This document shows, in pieces, positions 10,607 to 21,792 of a stretch of 64,000 nt of DNA. The stretch covers positions 186,247,729 to 186,311,728 of the forward strand of contig OW386287.2 in assembly GCA_936432065.2 (NCBI GenBank). The letters run 5' to 3'. Below the pieces are notes generated by a model. That model saw nothing but the letters and a program-made list of their open reading frames with translations, ran no database searches and was not told where the DNA came from. Position 1 is the stretch's first letter, and each line of letters opens with the position of its first letter. This DNA is from Rutpela maculata (taxonomy: Eukaryota; Arthropoda; Insecta; Coleoptera; Cerambycidae). Position numbers and translations under genes: made by a program.

Positions 10607-12320
10607 GTTTGTTGATCTTGTCCTGGATTAGTCTCTGTTTCACCTGAAACAAGGGTTCATCGTCAGAATCATTGTCTGGGGTTTGTTCGAGTGTATTGTC
10701 ACGTACTTGATTTTTTGTAAATCGTCCTCTATTAGTAATGATAACGGGTCCTTCGTCTTTTATTACTGTTGCTGATATAAATTTAGGGAGATTCTTTGCG
10801 CGTGTAGCTTGGGAATTTCTAATATAAACTATATCGTTCGGATTATAAATTTTTGGTTCTTTGCGATTTTTATTGATTTTTGCTATTATGTTTTCTTTGT
10901 CTAGAACTTGGTTTATTCTGAGCTGTTCGTATAGCTCTTGAGTAAGGTTTTTGTGTTCCTGTATATAGTCTGAGGTGATAATTTCGTCTGAGATTTCAAA
11001 CGGAGAGGGTTTGTCTAAATGTCCAAAAAGAACTTCGAAAGAGGTGTGTTTAGTAAGGGAGTGTATCGACTCGTTGTATCCGATAGTAGCCAATTTCATT
11101 AGGTAGTAGTTGGGGAAATTAGGATTTTCTGAGGTTAGGCATCGCATGCTATCTATTAATGAACTATGGAAGCGTTCAACAGGACTGTTGGATGTATGAC
11201 TGTCGGTACTGGTAAAATGTAAAGATATTTTATGCAGGTCACAGTAGTCAATGATCATGGTGTTATTGAATTCTTTTCCTTTGTCACAAATTATTTTGTA
11301 AGGCTTTCCGTAGTGTTGAATAAAGGTTAAGAGGTTTTGTTGTACTTCCATTCCTGTTTTAGACTTTAAGGGATAGCTTTGTCCGATTTTCGAGAAAGGG
11401 TCGAAGATAGTAAGGTAACATTCATTTGAAAAGTGAAAAAGGTCTATGTGAATAACATCTAGAGGTTTCTTGGGTATTGGTGTATTTTGGAATTTAATTT
11501 TCTGTGGGTGCCTGTCGTATTTACAAGTGTTACACGTGTGACAATTTTTTATATATTGGGCAACTTGATAGTTGATATTAGGCCAATAGTATTTTCTCAT
11601 TATTAAACTAGTTGTGACTTTGGTTCCGCGGTGTACAGTTTTTCCTTCGTGCATATATTTTATTATTTGATTCTGTTTATCTTCTTGAGAAATATCTTCA
11701 AGAACTTTATTTGAAATTATACAATTCATTGAGTCGTTGGAGTTTAAGAACCTTTGAAATATTCTAATTGTTTTGTGTTTGATAGATTCGTCGTTGAAAT
11801 TAAAACAATTTTGAGTATTTTGAGTGGAACGTAAGAACTGTTTTACAAATTTAAATACCTCCTCATCGGATGTCCGTGATTTTAGTACAATTCTGTGTCT
11901 CTTGTATCCGGGGAAAGGCGTTTCTAAGATATGGGTGTTAGTGACTGCGTTGTCGCTTTCTTTTATAAAAATCTGGTTTTTATAAATATTGATGGCTGAT
12001 TTTGAGTAAGGCATTGTGAATGTGGAACTTGAAAGAGCTGTATGTACAGTGTTGTTGTCGATGTCTTTTATTAAATTGTCTGCGATTTCTGGGTCTACTT
12101 CGGGTAATTCATCTAGAATTGATTGTAGATCTGGGGAATTTACAATCATGGAATTAGTGTCATCATTGTTGATGGCATTAAGCTCTTGTATAGGGGGTCG
12201 TGAGAGACAATCTGCGTTTACGTTGAGTTTTGCCTGGTTAGCGAAAGAAGGTTTGTCGTCAGGAAAGTAAAGTATGTTGGGATGTTTCTCTAGGTTGGAA
12301 TTTTTCTGAAACGAGTGCAT
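10536..12320 (-). pseudogene. Errantivirus pol remnant: integrase (RT and RNase H deleted)
   Basis: 594 codons. Residues 1-31 read as the sequence just before the RT core (FPDDKPSF). They are joined at about residue 31 (near 12222-12231) directly to NVNADCLSRPP, which normally closes RNase H, so RT and RNase H are absent. An HHCC zinc site follows (H224, H230, C260, C263). The integrase core keeps D293, D346 and E382, with 35 residues between the last two, so the catalytic triad looks intact. A C-terminal region of about 130 residues follows. Confidence 0.9.
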
Positions 12321-12361
12321 TTTTCTTCGAAATTTAAATGATCTGTGCGGATAGTTTTTAT

Positions 12362-12661
12362 TTAGATCGATTTTTTGGTTTGGATTTCTAGGGGACGTAT
12401 GAAAGTTTCGAAATCTGGATATGGTGGAACATCGAAAGGCTGGTCGAAGGTAGCTTGTGTAGAGAATTCCTTCATGTTATGAAGTTCTACTGTAGCTAAC
12501 CCATTTTTTGCAGTGGTTAGGGTTTCAGGGATAGTAACTGTGCCGTTTGAGAATGATGGAACTAGAACTTCTCCACTGTAAATATCTACAGGTGTCTGTT
12601 TTACAAGCACGTCATGTGAATTTAAATCATAGGTGCGTGATGTGTCGTTAGGGGTTCTCAA
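12362..12661 (-). pseudogene. Errantivirus pol remnant: linker between protease and RT
   Basis: 99 codons continuing the protease C-terminal region. Upstream in the same frame lie YDSLIGFEDLAKF, typical of the end of a gypsy protease, at about 12820-12710, and then this linker. It stops at 12362. A little further down the same frame, RTDHLNFEEK (about 12335-12305) resembles the usual entry into RT, after which the frame shifts and the RT is missing. Confidence 0.75.
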
Positions 12662-12783
12662 TAATGGGGGTATGCAAACATGGTGGTTAAAGAGGGCGTT
12701 ATTCTTGAAATCTAACAGAAATTTAAATTTAGCTAAGTCTTCAAAACCTATTAAACTGTCGTAAAATTCGTGAAAGTTATATA

Positions 12784-13035
12784 CTAATACGTCGAGAGTG
12801 TTGTCTGAATTAAATTCGTCGAAGGCGAAGGGATTTCAGCATGAAATTGTACGTCTGTCTCTCCGTGACATGTTTTAATTTTTGTAGAGTTAGTGTACAT
12901 ACGATCAGAATAGAAGTTTTCGATTATGTGGGGTCTAATGATAGTTTTGGAGCAACCTGTATCTATGAGAAGTTTCATTGGGGGGTTTTGAATTTGTATA
13001 TATGGTAAACTACAAGGGGCGAGTACTGAATTCAA
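12784..13035 (-). pseudogene. Errantivirus aspartic protease, frameshifted
   Basis: 83 codons with the catalytic motif LLIDTGCS at residues 26-33. The frame is lost near 12785-12840, and the matching C-terminal protease sequence continues in the frame of the downstream pol linker. The protease frame overlaps the gag stop by 4 nt in another frame, consistent with a ribosomal frameshift junction between gag and pol in the ancestral element. Confidence 0.85.
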
Positions 13036-13850
13036 TTCGACGATTGATCGTTCCGAGGCTCTTTGAGAAAATTTACGTTCTCATTGTATTTTTCATTTTG
13101 ATTTTGGAACTCGTCTGGCTCTTCTGGAATGAGATCGATGTTTTCGGAAATGTTTAAGTCTGCAAATCGAGGGTTAGGAATCTCAGGAGATTCTTCTGGA
13201 TAATAGTAGTATCCTACTGTTGGATCAAGTTCAGCTGTGTGTAGTTCTTGGGCTACGAAGTTTTGGGGACTCGATTGTTTGAACCATGGGAATTGTCGTT
13301 TAATTTGGGAGTTCGTGTGTGGTCGAAATTGGGGCGAAAAATTCTGTTTGCTCGTTGAAGGGTTGGCAAAATTTTGTCTAGGTTGGACAGAAACACCAGA
13401 CATTGGAGTGGGCTTATATGACTGAGTGTTTTGTGGTCTTGGTTTAAAGACGTTTTGATTTTGATTTGTATTCTGTCTTCCGAATACTTGTTGGTTAGTA
13501 GGGAAATGTGTTTGAATAGTTTGACGTGGGGGTAAATTCATTGGTTGAGATGGAAATTGAGGTTTAAAGCTATGATTTTGGTTGATATGGAAGTTATTTT
13601 TTATGAAATTTTGCGACGATGTCTGTCTTGATGTTTTGTTGAATTGTTCTTCTCGAGCTACCAAATTTATAGCTTCCTCTAGTTTTGTGAAGGGACTTAA
13701 GCGTATCATAACCTGGTAGTTTTGTGGTAAGAAATGGGTGTATGTATCGAGCGTTAGTTTTTCGTAAATTTTGGTATAAGCTGTTTTTTCTGCAGCTCCG
13801 TCGTTTGATTGGGAAAGTTTTGCTAATAGTAAACTTTGTAAATTTTGCAA
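13032..13850 (-). pseudogene. Errantivirus gag, C-terminal part
   Basis: 272 codons. The open frame extends upstream to about 14168 without a stop (LEHDLRQTTRLNNESLHDFG lies at about 13930-13860), so the listed Met is internal. The C-terminal half is rich in Gln, Asn, Pro and Phe, and no CCHC zinc knuckle is present, as in errantivirus gags. It is separated from the N-terminal part by an 8-bp tandem duplication at 14167-14182. Confidence 0.85.
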
Positions 13851-14167
13851 TCTTAACCCAAAGTCATGTAGTGATTCATTATTGAGTCGGGTCGTTTGTC
13901 TTAGGTCGTGTTCAAGATTTGCAATTGATCTTGGGTCTGAGAAATGGTCTATTAACGTTTTGCGGATGTCCGCCCAAGAATTTAGGTCAAAGCGGCAACC
14001 GACTATGGTGAGAGCTTGCCCGTGTAATTTTGATTTAATTGATTGAAGTAAAAAGTTGTTTAAATTGATGTTATCAGGAGTATCGTTTGGTTTCGCGTAG
14101 TTAACTTCGAGTGCGTTACAGGCTGTGACAAAGTCATTGAGGGCGAAAACATTGCCGTCAAATGGTC

Positions 14168-14380
14168 TTATGGCCTTATGGCATCAACATACATTTTTAA
14201 TAATTGATAATTAACTTGAGCCATCTCTGTATTTTGAGTACTAACAGAAAGAATAGGATTTAATTTACTGGGTCTTAATCTTGCTTGGATAGGTGTATAA
14301 GTATTATTTTCTGGTTCGTTACTTGTGCCAGGAGATGCAATAGCTTCCTCTAGGCTTTCAAGTAAATCAGTGAATGACAT
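14168..14380 (-). pseudogene. Errantivirus gag, N-terminal part
   Basis: 70 codons from the first Met after the primer site and leader (14381-14820). The frame runs into a stop because GCCATAAG occurs twice in tandem (14167-14174 and 14175-14182, - strand reading), shifting the frame by 8 nt. The downstream gag frame continues immediately after the duplication. Confidence 0.8.
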
Positions 14381-14820
14381 ATGAGTGGTTTACTTAATTA
14401 TAGGGTCGAGGATCTGACTCTTCCCCGTCTGTAAATTACAGAATGTAATAAACAGCAACTTAATTCTTTAGTTGTCTACGATAGACTGACTTAGCAACTA
14501 ATATTTTTTTTCCAAATATCACACAAATTCTATTAAGAGATAGTAAGTGAATTTAGAAAAATTTAATTTCAAGACCGAAAGGATCACAAGAGTTTGAAAA
14601 TTAAACAATTAAGTGACTTTCAATTTGAATTTGAGAAAGGGAAGCGTTCTAAGGAGCTGAGTATTGACTTACGTTTTTCTTCTCTTCCACGTAGGTTGTT
14701 TGGATAGGCCTCAACAATAAAGATTGACTTCTGGCGTCGTACCTCTGGGACTTCTTGCTCGATGCAGGATTTTTCTCAGGGGGTGACTCGATGCACTGAA
14801 CAACTTGCCAAAAGGGCACT
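14381..14820 (-). other. Errantivirus 5' leader
   Basis: 440 bp between the tRNA primer site and gag. Untranslated, AT-rich, and the expected place for packaging signals and the env splice donor, neither of which I can pinpoint. Confidence 0.6.
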
Positions 14821-14838
14821 ATCCTACCGACTGCGCCA
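14821..14838 (-). promoter_or_regulatory. tRNA-Ser primer-binding site
   Basis: The + strand reads ATCCTACCGACTGCGCCA, identical over 18 nt to the 3' end of insect tRNA-Ser with CCA. On the - strand the site starts TGGCGC directly at the LTR edge. 17.6, 297 and TED are known to use tRNA-Ser. Confidence 0.9.
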
Positions 14839-15151
14839 AATAAGTTTACGAGGATTTCTCGTAGAAGAAAACTGCAATATTGGACTAACTTCTTTATTAG
14901 AACAGCTTACAACACTTTCTGATGGCTGCGAGTTTGGTACGGATATTTATATGTCCGGTTTATCAAACTTGTGGCCATTTGATAATATTTATAACTATAT
15001 TTATTAGACGTTTAATAATCAAAATAAAATAATGGGTAAACAAGTGATAGCGTAAAACTATCAATATTATTTATAACTATATTTATTATGACATTTACTA
15101 GTATCGTTATCAAAATAAAAATAACGAGTAAACAAGTAATAACGTATAACT
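14838..15151 (-). repeat. Errantivirus 5' LTR (right copy)
   Basis: 314 bp. It differs from the left LTR at two positions. Its terminal base overlaps the primer site by one nucleotide if the TATC target duplication is taken as the boundary. Confidence 0.93.
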
Positions 15152-15155
15152 TATC

Positions 15156-15669
15156 TTTCGAGAATTATATTTCAACTCATTAGATGTATTATAAAATATA
15201 TATTAGTAAAATGCATAAACAAAAAAAGATATATTATAGAGATAACATTTCGCAAGATTTCCATTTAAATATAAGTGACAAAAATTAAGAAAACATTTTT
15301 TTTAAAATTGAATGATTAATAACTTTCTTATTTGCGGATTGATTTTCTTCAAAAATAGTAGGGTTCTTCCTCTAGCTAACACTAACTTACTTTCGAAATT
15401 TCAATATAATCGGACTTTTCTTTCTTAAGTTATCGTGCTTACAAGAAACGTGACGGACGAACGGGCGGGCAGACGGACATTTTGAGAGTTGTTCAGAATT
15501 CGTTCACTAACACAATGATATGAAAATTTTTTCTCTACGAGTGATATTTACGATTTTAAAAATGTGCCGGTCAAATGCACTATACTCATTGTTTTAGAGA
15601 AGAGTATAATAATCTTAAATGATAATGCAACATATTTAAAAATCTCAGAACAACTAAAATATAAAGGTA
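15156..15669. other. Spacer between two LTR elements
   Basis: AT-rich, no gene. A GC-richer stretch at 15440-15482 (ACGGACGAACGGGCGGGC) has no recognised role. Confidence 0.5.
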
Positions 15670-15674
15670 AGCTT

Positions 15675-15820
15675 TGTTAATGATGATACAATCATTATTA
15701 TTTAAAAACACTTTATTAAAACTTCTAAAATAGTTTGTACAAGTACATGACTCACATGACATTAATAATGGCAAATCGCCGCCGGGCCACACTGCCAACT
15801 CGAGAGTGCGTTCCCTAACA
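15675..15820 (-). repeat. Mag-like 3' LTR (left copy)
   Basis: 146 bp, TGTTAG...TTAACA on the - strand. It differs from the right copy at four positions (near 15684, 15764-15765 and 15772). Confidence 0.93.
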
Positions 15821-15832
15821 TCCCCCTTTTTC
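15821..15832 (-). promoter_or_regulatory. Polypurine tract of Mag-like element
   Basis: On the - strand GAAAAAGGGGGA abuts the 3' LTR. Confidence 0.85.
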
Positions 15833-15855
15833 ATAAGTAATATCTAAATCTAAAT

Positions 15856-16917
15856 TTACAAGTTTAACCTAACTGGAGGTTTTACATTTCTACCACTACG
15901 AGTAGTTGTTGGATTCACATAATCCGTAACATATAGATCTGATTTGGTTTCTAGACCACTTTCACTATCTCTGTCATTAATCTCAGGTTCATTGACACTT
16001 TCCTGTTCACCGTCACTTTTCAAACTTTCTCTCTCCGGATGTTCATTAATCAGGTCCTCATTCTCATTATCATCACTTACTTCTATATAACACTTACTCT
16101 GGTTTTCCTCCCTTTCTGACATTTCCTTGGGAATATTTAACAAATAATGACTCTGTTTTATACATTTAGGTATACATTTAGGTGGCACTGTTTTTATAAA
16201 CTCCCTGTTTCTGATATATTCAGAGCCATTATTCGTTTTTACAATATAAGTTCTATTTCGGAGCTTACGAACTACAATCCCTGGTATCCACACGCCTTTA
16301 GGTTTTAACTGAACAATTATATTTGTATTGTTTTTGATATCAGGTAGAGTTCTAACTCCGGTTTTGTTATAATTTTGTTGCTGTATTTTCCCGTTATTTT
16401 CAATAAAATTAGAATATTTCCATCTATCTATGACTTTAGGGATCAATTCGTTTTCACTTACCGGGATTGTAGATGTTAGTTTTCTACTCATAAGTATCTG
16501 AGCTGGTGAAAAATTCTCAAAAATTGGCATGTTTCGATAATAAAGTAGAGCTAGGTAGATATCTTTTTGTTCACTTAATACCTTTTTGAACATATTTTTG
16601 GCCGTCTGAACGTTGCGTTCCGCCATTCCGTTCGATTGAGCATACGTAGGTGAGCTAAGAATATGGGTAAACTCCCATTCTTTAACAAAGTTCTTAAAAA
16701 TATTTGAAGAGAACTGTGGTCCTCCATCACTTACTAGAATCAGAGGTATTCCATGCCTAGCGAATAATGATTTTAGTGAATTTATTATTTTAAGACTAGT
16801 TGTATCCGAGTCAAGTTTCTCTATTTCAATGAATTTAGAATAATAATCTATTACGAGCAAGAATTTCTCCCTATTGAGTTCAAACAAGTCGCAACCAATT
16901 TTGTTCCACGGGAGCAT
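15856..16917 (-). pseudogene. Mag-like integrase core and C terminus
   Basis: 353 codons in the same frame as the upstream zinc-binding part, from which it is separated only by the stop at 16951. Catalytic residues are D10 (GCDLFEL), D64 (VSDGGPQF) and E100 (GMAERNV), with 35 residues between the last two. The C-terminal third contains the basic beta-rich domain (VQLKPKGVWIPGIV) and a long acidic Glu/Asp/Ser tail. The called Met is internal; the real protein would be part of a gag-pol polyprotein. Confidence 0.88.
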
Positions 16918-16950
16918 TTTAATTTCATGATAGATTAAGGGTTCTTGAAC

Positions 16951-17619
16951 TTAAGATTTTGAGTATTTTTGACACGTATAGCACGATTCTACAACTTGTT
17001 TAATATCATTAACCATTGTAGGCCAGAAAACAGAGTTTTTTGCTAAGTCTACACATTTATTTTTTCCTAAATGATTATAATGAATTTTACCTAATATTTC
17101 CTTCCTCAAGTCTTTAGGGATGACTAAACTGTGACCTTTAAAAACAAGTTCTTTCATTACTGTTAATTCTTGTTTAAATTTAGCATAGGGTTTGACTAAA
17201 TCGTTTAATTTTTTGTGTCTAGCTGGCCACCCTTCGTGTATTACATTTTTTAATTCACTTAATTCCGCATCTTTCCCCGTTGCTTCCGTTATCTCTTGTA
17301 GCTTTTCCTTTGTTATATTTAACTCTGATATTATTAAACACACTTGTGCCTGTATTTCATTGTCAAAATTATCTTCGCTATAATCCTGAATGTAAGCTCT
17401 TGACAGAGTGTCAGCGATTATTAATTGCTTACCTGGTTTGTATCTCAACTCAAAGTCGTATTTTTGTATTTGTAACAGCATTCGCTGCAACCTTGCTGGA
17501 CATTTGTTTAACGGTTTTTTACAAATTGATATTAAAGGCAGATGATCAGTTTCTACTATTATTCGTCGTCCGAATATAAATTCATGAAATCTACTTAAAC
17601 CAAAACAGATTGCTGCCAT
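16951..17619 (-). pseudogene. Mag-like RNase H C terminus and integrase zinc domain
   Basis: 222 codons. It starts inside RNase H (ETDHLPLISICKKPLNK, ending ADTLSRAY near residue 75), then a linker and the integrase HHCC zinc site (HYNHLG..., CYTCQK). It ends at an in-frame TAA (16951-16953). The downstream integrase frame continues in phase, so this is a nonsense change rather than a frameshift. Confidence 0.88.
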
Positions 17620-17626
17620 TTCTTTT

Positions 17627-18895
17627 TCAATTTGGGGCGTAGTTTTGCTGTGTACTAGTTAATGCTTTAGATGCATAAGCACATGGTAAATTTTCTTGTA
17701 GCAGCACCGCCCCTACACCCGATTTTGAGCTGTCAACCGACACAACTGTTTCCTTTTTTACATTAAAAAAATGCAACACGGGACTTGTTATTAATATATT
17801 TTTTAAAGTTTCAAACGCTTTGTCTTGTTCAGGACCCCAGGTGAAAAGTATGTCTTTTTTGAGTAATTCTCTTAAGGGTGCTGTTTCTGTGGAAAATTTC
17901 GGTATAAATTTACTTACATAGGTTAGTACACCTAGGACACGCTGTACATCCTCTTTACATTTGGGTTTTGTCATATTTTTTATTGCTAATATTTTTACTT
18001 CATCAGGGGACACCTCTTCAGCACTTATGTTATGACCCATGTATTTAATATTATTTTTGCCAAACTGACATTTATTTAGATTTAGTCTGACATTATGAGT
18101 CTTGGCAGTTTCTAAAACTCTCTGTAGTCTTATATCATGCTCTTTTTTGTCCTTGCCCCAAACTAGTATGTCGTCTATGTATATATCTGTGCCTTCGCAA
18201 TTTCTGAAAATATCTTTGAAACGGTCCTGAAAAACTTCAGGCGCGGACTTAATGCCATATGGTAATCTGAGAAATTTAAATTGTCCAAAAGGAGTGCCAA
18301 AGACACATAAGTCTGAGCTTTCTTTATCGAGAAGTATTTGATAAAACCCTGACGTTGCATCCAACGTGGAGAAGACCGTAGCACCCGCTAAATTCGCCGT
18401 TATTTCTTCTACTGTTGGGATTAAACAATATTCTCTTTTTATATTATCATTTAGATCTTTTGGATCCAAACATATCCTCAGATTACCATTAGGTTTGCGA
18501 GTTATCACGAGAGCATTTACCCATTCCGTAGCCCCCTCTACTCTCTCAATTATTTTTTGACTGACCAAGTCGTCCAGACATTCTTTTAATTTAGGTAGTA
18601 CCGAAAGTGGTACCCTGCGAGTTGGACGTGCGACTGGTTGGGCATCCTCCTTTAATTTAATATGATAAGGTTTTGTTAAACAGCCAATTCCCGAGAATAC
18701 CTCTCCAAACTCTTTGAGTAGATCAGTATATGTATTAGTACAATTTACAGTATCTATTTTTTTTATTATATTTAATTTTAAACATGATGGCAATCCTAGA
18801 ATAGCTGGTGTATCAGTTGTTACAATATAGAAATCTATTTCAAAATTTTGATTGTTTTTAGAACATTTTATTGAACATAACCCCACCACCTGCAA
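17627..18895 (-). pseudogene. Mag-like reverse transcriptase and RNase H N terminus
   Basis: 422 codons. Residues 1-45 finish the protease region (AILGLPSC). The RT fingers and palm span about residues 80-260, with the catalytic YIDDILVWG near residue 240, and connection and RNase H start with SVDSSKSGVG near residue 390. The first codon is a TTG because the frame is open upstream; the break from gag-protease is a frameshift near 18930. The frame ends at 17627 from a second small indel in RNase H. Confidence 0.9.
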
Positions 18896-18896
18896 A

Positions 18897-19910
18897 CTAT
18901 TGCCTGTATAAGACTTTAATTGAACTCCAGTAAAGCACTAAATTAAGCTGCTTTAAATGATTGAGAGACAGTACATTACACATGGCCCCTGTATCAACTT
19001 TTAAACTAATTTTTATTTTATTTAGCTCTAATTCAGTATACCCTGCATTTACATTTTTATTTTCAATTGAACCAATGAACAAATAACCCTCTTCATTTTT
19101 AGTAAGAGTGTCTACATTTCCAGACTCATTATTTTCTTGAATTTCCGTTACTGATTTCTTTTTACTTTTACACATAACTGAAAAGTGATTTTTCTTTTTG
19201 CATGTTCCACAAAATTTGCCATAAGCAGGACAATTATTTATGCCATGATTTTTACCGCATTTTGTGGAATTATTTATAGATTTGTTTTTATTTACTGGTC
19301 TGTAGGCGCCCTTACTGTAATTTTTCTGACCTGAATATTTTATTACATTCACTGTTTCGGTAGATTCCGCGGCGCTCTCCATTTCCTTGGTTTGACTTCT
19401 TGCTTTTTCCATTATTTTGCACTGTGCTATGGCTTGGTCTAAAGAAAGTCCATCATCCTGTAATAATTTTTCTCGTATTTCCGTGTTCTGCACTCCACAT
19501 GTGATCATACATTTTATTAGACTGTCTTGAAGCTCTCCCAGCTTACATTTTTGTGCTTGCTCTGTTAGCTGAACTATAAATTGTTCTAGTGTTTGTCCTG
19601 ACTTCTGTCGCATTGTGAAGAACAAATATCGTTCATACGTTAGATTTTCCTTAGGTAAGAAATGTCCTTCAAACTTATGCAGCAAAACGGCTAGCTTATC
19701 TTTTTCATCTTCAGCAAAGGTGAAAGTTCTAAAAATCTTGAAACCTTCCTTGCCAATGTAATGCAACATTTGAGCACATTGGACTTCCTGGGATTTCTTT
19801 GTTACTTCCGATGCTTTCAGGTAGTTTTCGAATCTGTCTCGCCACACCTTCCAATTTTCTGCAACATTTCCTGTCATCCTCATTGGGCTTATTCCTCTGT
19901 TGTCACCCAT
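18897..19910 (-). pseudogene. Mag-like gag and protease
   Basis: 337 codons from a Met 130 bp inside the right LTR. A capsid-like region (residues 15-190) is followed by zinc knuckles. The second is a full C-x2-C-x4-H-x4-C (CGTCKKKNHFSVMC). The first has only CGKNHGINNC and appears to lack its leading Cys. The protease active site is VDTGAMCN near residue 305. The frame is lost about 15 residues after that motif. Confidence 0.88.
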
Positions 19911-20031
19911 TTCGAATGAATATGCTGTTTTAATTTATATTAATTTTTCCACGTGCACATGCACGCGTCCTCACCAAGTTTTTGAGGTTACTTATTTTCC
20001 TTATTTTAATAATTCAATTATTGAGTTATCT

Positions 20032-20042
20032 CGACTGCGCCA
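20032..20042 (-). promoter_or_regulatory. tRNA primer-binding site of Mag-like element
   Basis: The + strand reads CGACTGCGCCA directly against the LTR, matching the last 11 nt of the same tRNA-Ser that the errantivirus uses. The match stops there. The primer is probably tRNA-Ser, but 11 nt is short. Confidence 0.65.
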
Positions 20043-20188
20043 TGTTAATGACGATACAATCATTATTATTTAAAAACACTTTATTAAAACTTCTAAAATA
20101 GTTTGTACAAGTACATGACTCACATGACATTGGTAATGGCGAATCGCCGCCGGGCCACACTGCCAACTCGAGAGTGCGTTCCCTAACA
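20043..20188 (-). repeat. Mag-like 5' LTR (right copy)
   Basis: 146 bp, immediately followed by AGCTT (20189-20193), the target duplication also found at 15670-15674. Confidence 0.93.
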
Positions 20189-20193
20189 AGCTT

Positions 20194-21792
20194 ATTTAAA
20201 AAAGTGCCCTAAAAAAACAATTAAGACTTAAAAAACCTGATTCTAACCTTTCAACAGAATGCCAAGATCACGTTTGAGAAAGAAATCAGATGATTAACGT
20301 AAAGGAGCTTGGTAAAAATCTAAAATGCTCATTAATTCTTTCTTTGGAAGACATAAAAAGCGAAAAAGATTGTGGTTTACTCTCAGTTTGCTCAAAATTC
20401 AATAGTTTAGTTGCCAGTGGTTTTTGAAGTCTAAAAATATAGAGTTCTTATAGACCAATTAGATTCTAAGTTTTAGGACAAAATATACATGGTTTTTACT
20501 CCAATATGAATGCATTTGGTATAATTTTTTACTTGTGTTCCTCTAGTCTCACTTCTAGAAGTCTTAAATATTTCGCCTACATAAGGCTTACCACAATCGT
20601 TTGACTGCAATTATTTTTAATTTTAAGCATTGGTGATGGGTTGAACCAATGTTAAAAATGATTTTTCCAGACATTAGTCATTGAAACTGGAGATTCTGAA
20701 AAGAACTGAAATGTATCCTAAAATTTGAAGAAAAAATATAGTTGCAAAAAAGACAATATGGCGAGTTTTTCAGATATTTTGTTTCCTTTAACCCATTTCA
20801 TATAATCATTAGGACAGATTTCAATAATTGGTATTTAAATAATGATAACGGTTGTTACACTTAATATTTTGGCCTTGAAATATGAATTTTAAGAATAATT
20901 AACATCTAACAAACATTTCCATAGTAGATGTCTACTTTATTTATCTAATGTATAGTTTTAGCTCTAAAGCAAAGAAAATACAAATATATTGAAATGTGAG
21001 GTAAATGTTTAAACTTTCTATGCAGTCTTTTTGTTTTATTAATTAAAACATGATTATAAACTAAATTATAACTAAGTTATACAACATAACCAACTTTTTA
21101 TCGTAAATCAAAACATTGTGTTATTTTTCCTGCGGTGTTCAAAGTTGTTCTAAATATATATTATATACAGTTACCTAGGTGTGTTCTGTTTCTAGTAAGT
21201 GAATATTATTTGTTACTATAAAAATTTTAAAAGCTAATAAATTCTTGTAACAGAAACAAATATCTCAAAACGCCTCTGTATTAATTATGTCTTTAAAAAT
21301 ATATTAAAGACATGTTGTATTAGACAAAATGTAAAGTTCTCCTGATAATGTATTTACAAATTGTGAGCTTTTTATTGAACTAAAAATTATTTGATAATTA
21401 TGTCCATATAATGTACATACATATTTAACACATTTGATATCAAATGTTATCATATTCTTGACCTGTTAAGTTATTTGTTAATTTTATTTATTTAGTCGGT
21501 GCTTTGTTATTCGATATGGTCTAGAAATTTTTCAGTTATATCGAAACTCCTGTTTTACACCGTATGTTTTTTTATATAATCATAAAAATTACCAAAAACT
21601 TGCAAAACACAAATAAAAACGATATATATCCATAATTAAAGTATACATATTTTTACATGTTGCCTGTAAGTTCTTTTAAAAATATAGTTTACAAATGTTT
21701 AAATAAATTGTTTAATATAATGAATATGAAACAGCTACTGTGTGATGTTTATAACCTCAATTTCTTTTCTGAATTTTAATTTTTTGTTGTAG
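20194..21792. other. AT-rich intronic DNA upstream of CERT exon
   Basis: No gene or clear repeat recognised. The end is the polypyrimidine tract and acceptor TTGTTGTAG of the exon at 21793. Confidence 0.6.

Larger units (their letters stand above)
8663..15155 (-). mobile_element. Errantivirus (17.6/TED-like gypsy), RT-deleted
   Basis: A - strand LTR retrotransposon flanked by the 4-bp target duplication TATC (8663-8666, 15152-15155). Its LTRs begin AGTTA on the - strand. Order: 5' LTR (right), tRNA-Ser primer site, gag, protease region, integrase, env, polypurine tract, 3' LTR (left). The lack of a gag zinc knuckle, the env gene, the 4-bp duplication and the tRNA-Ser primer fit the insect errantiviruses. 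The reverse transcriptase and RNase H domains are missing, gag, protease and env each carry a frameshift, and a stop lies ahead of the deletion. The two LTRs differ at only two positions, so the insertion is recent. The copy cannot be autonomous. Confidence 0.92.
15670..20193 (-). mobile_element. Mag-like Ty3/gypsy retrotransposon, decayed
   Basis: A - strand element bounded by the 5-bp target duplication AGCTT (15670-15674, 20189-20193). It has 146-bp LTRs ending TG...CA, a primer site beside the right LTR and a polypurine tract beside the left. Order: gag with CCHC, protease, RT, RNase H, integrase. The gag knuckle pattern and the RNase H wording place it nearest the Mag lineage. Breaks seen: a frameshift between protease and RT (about 18930), a frameshift in RNase H (about 17630), and an in-frame TAA at 16951-16953 before the integrase core. 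The LTRs differ at 4 of 146 positions, so it is older than the neighbouring errantivirus. Confidence 0.93.

Noticed and set aside
12016..12270. 84-codon + strand frame across integrase
   Set aside because: Antisense shadow of the errantivirus pol frame.
16951..19910. Short + and - strand frames overlapping the Mag-like pol
   Set aside because: Shadow frames of the pol coding strand.
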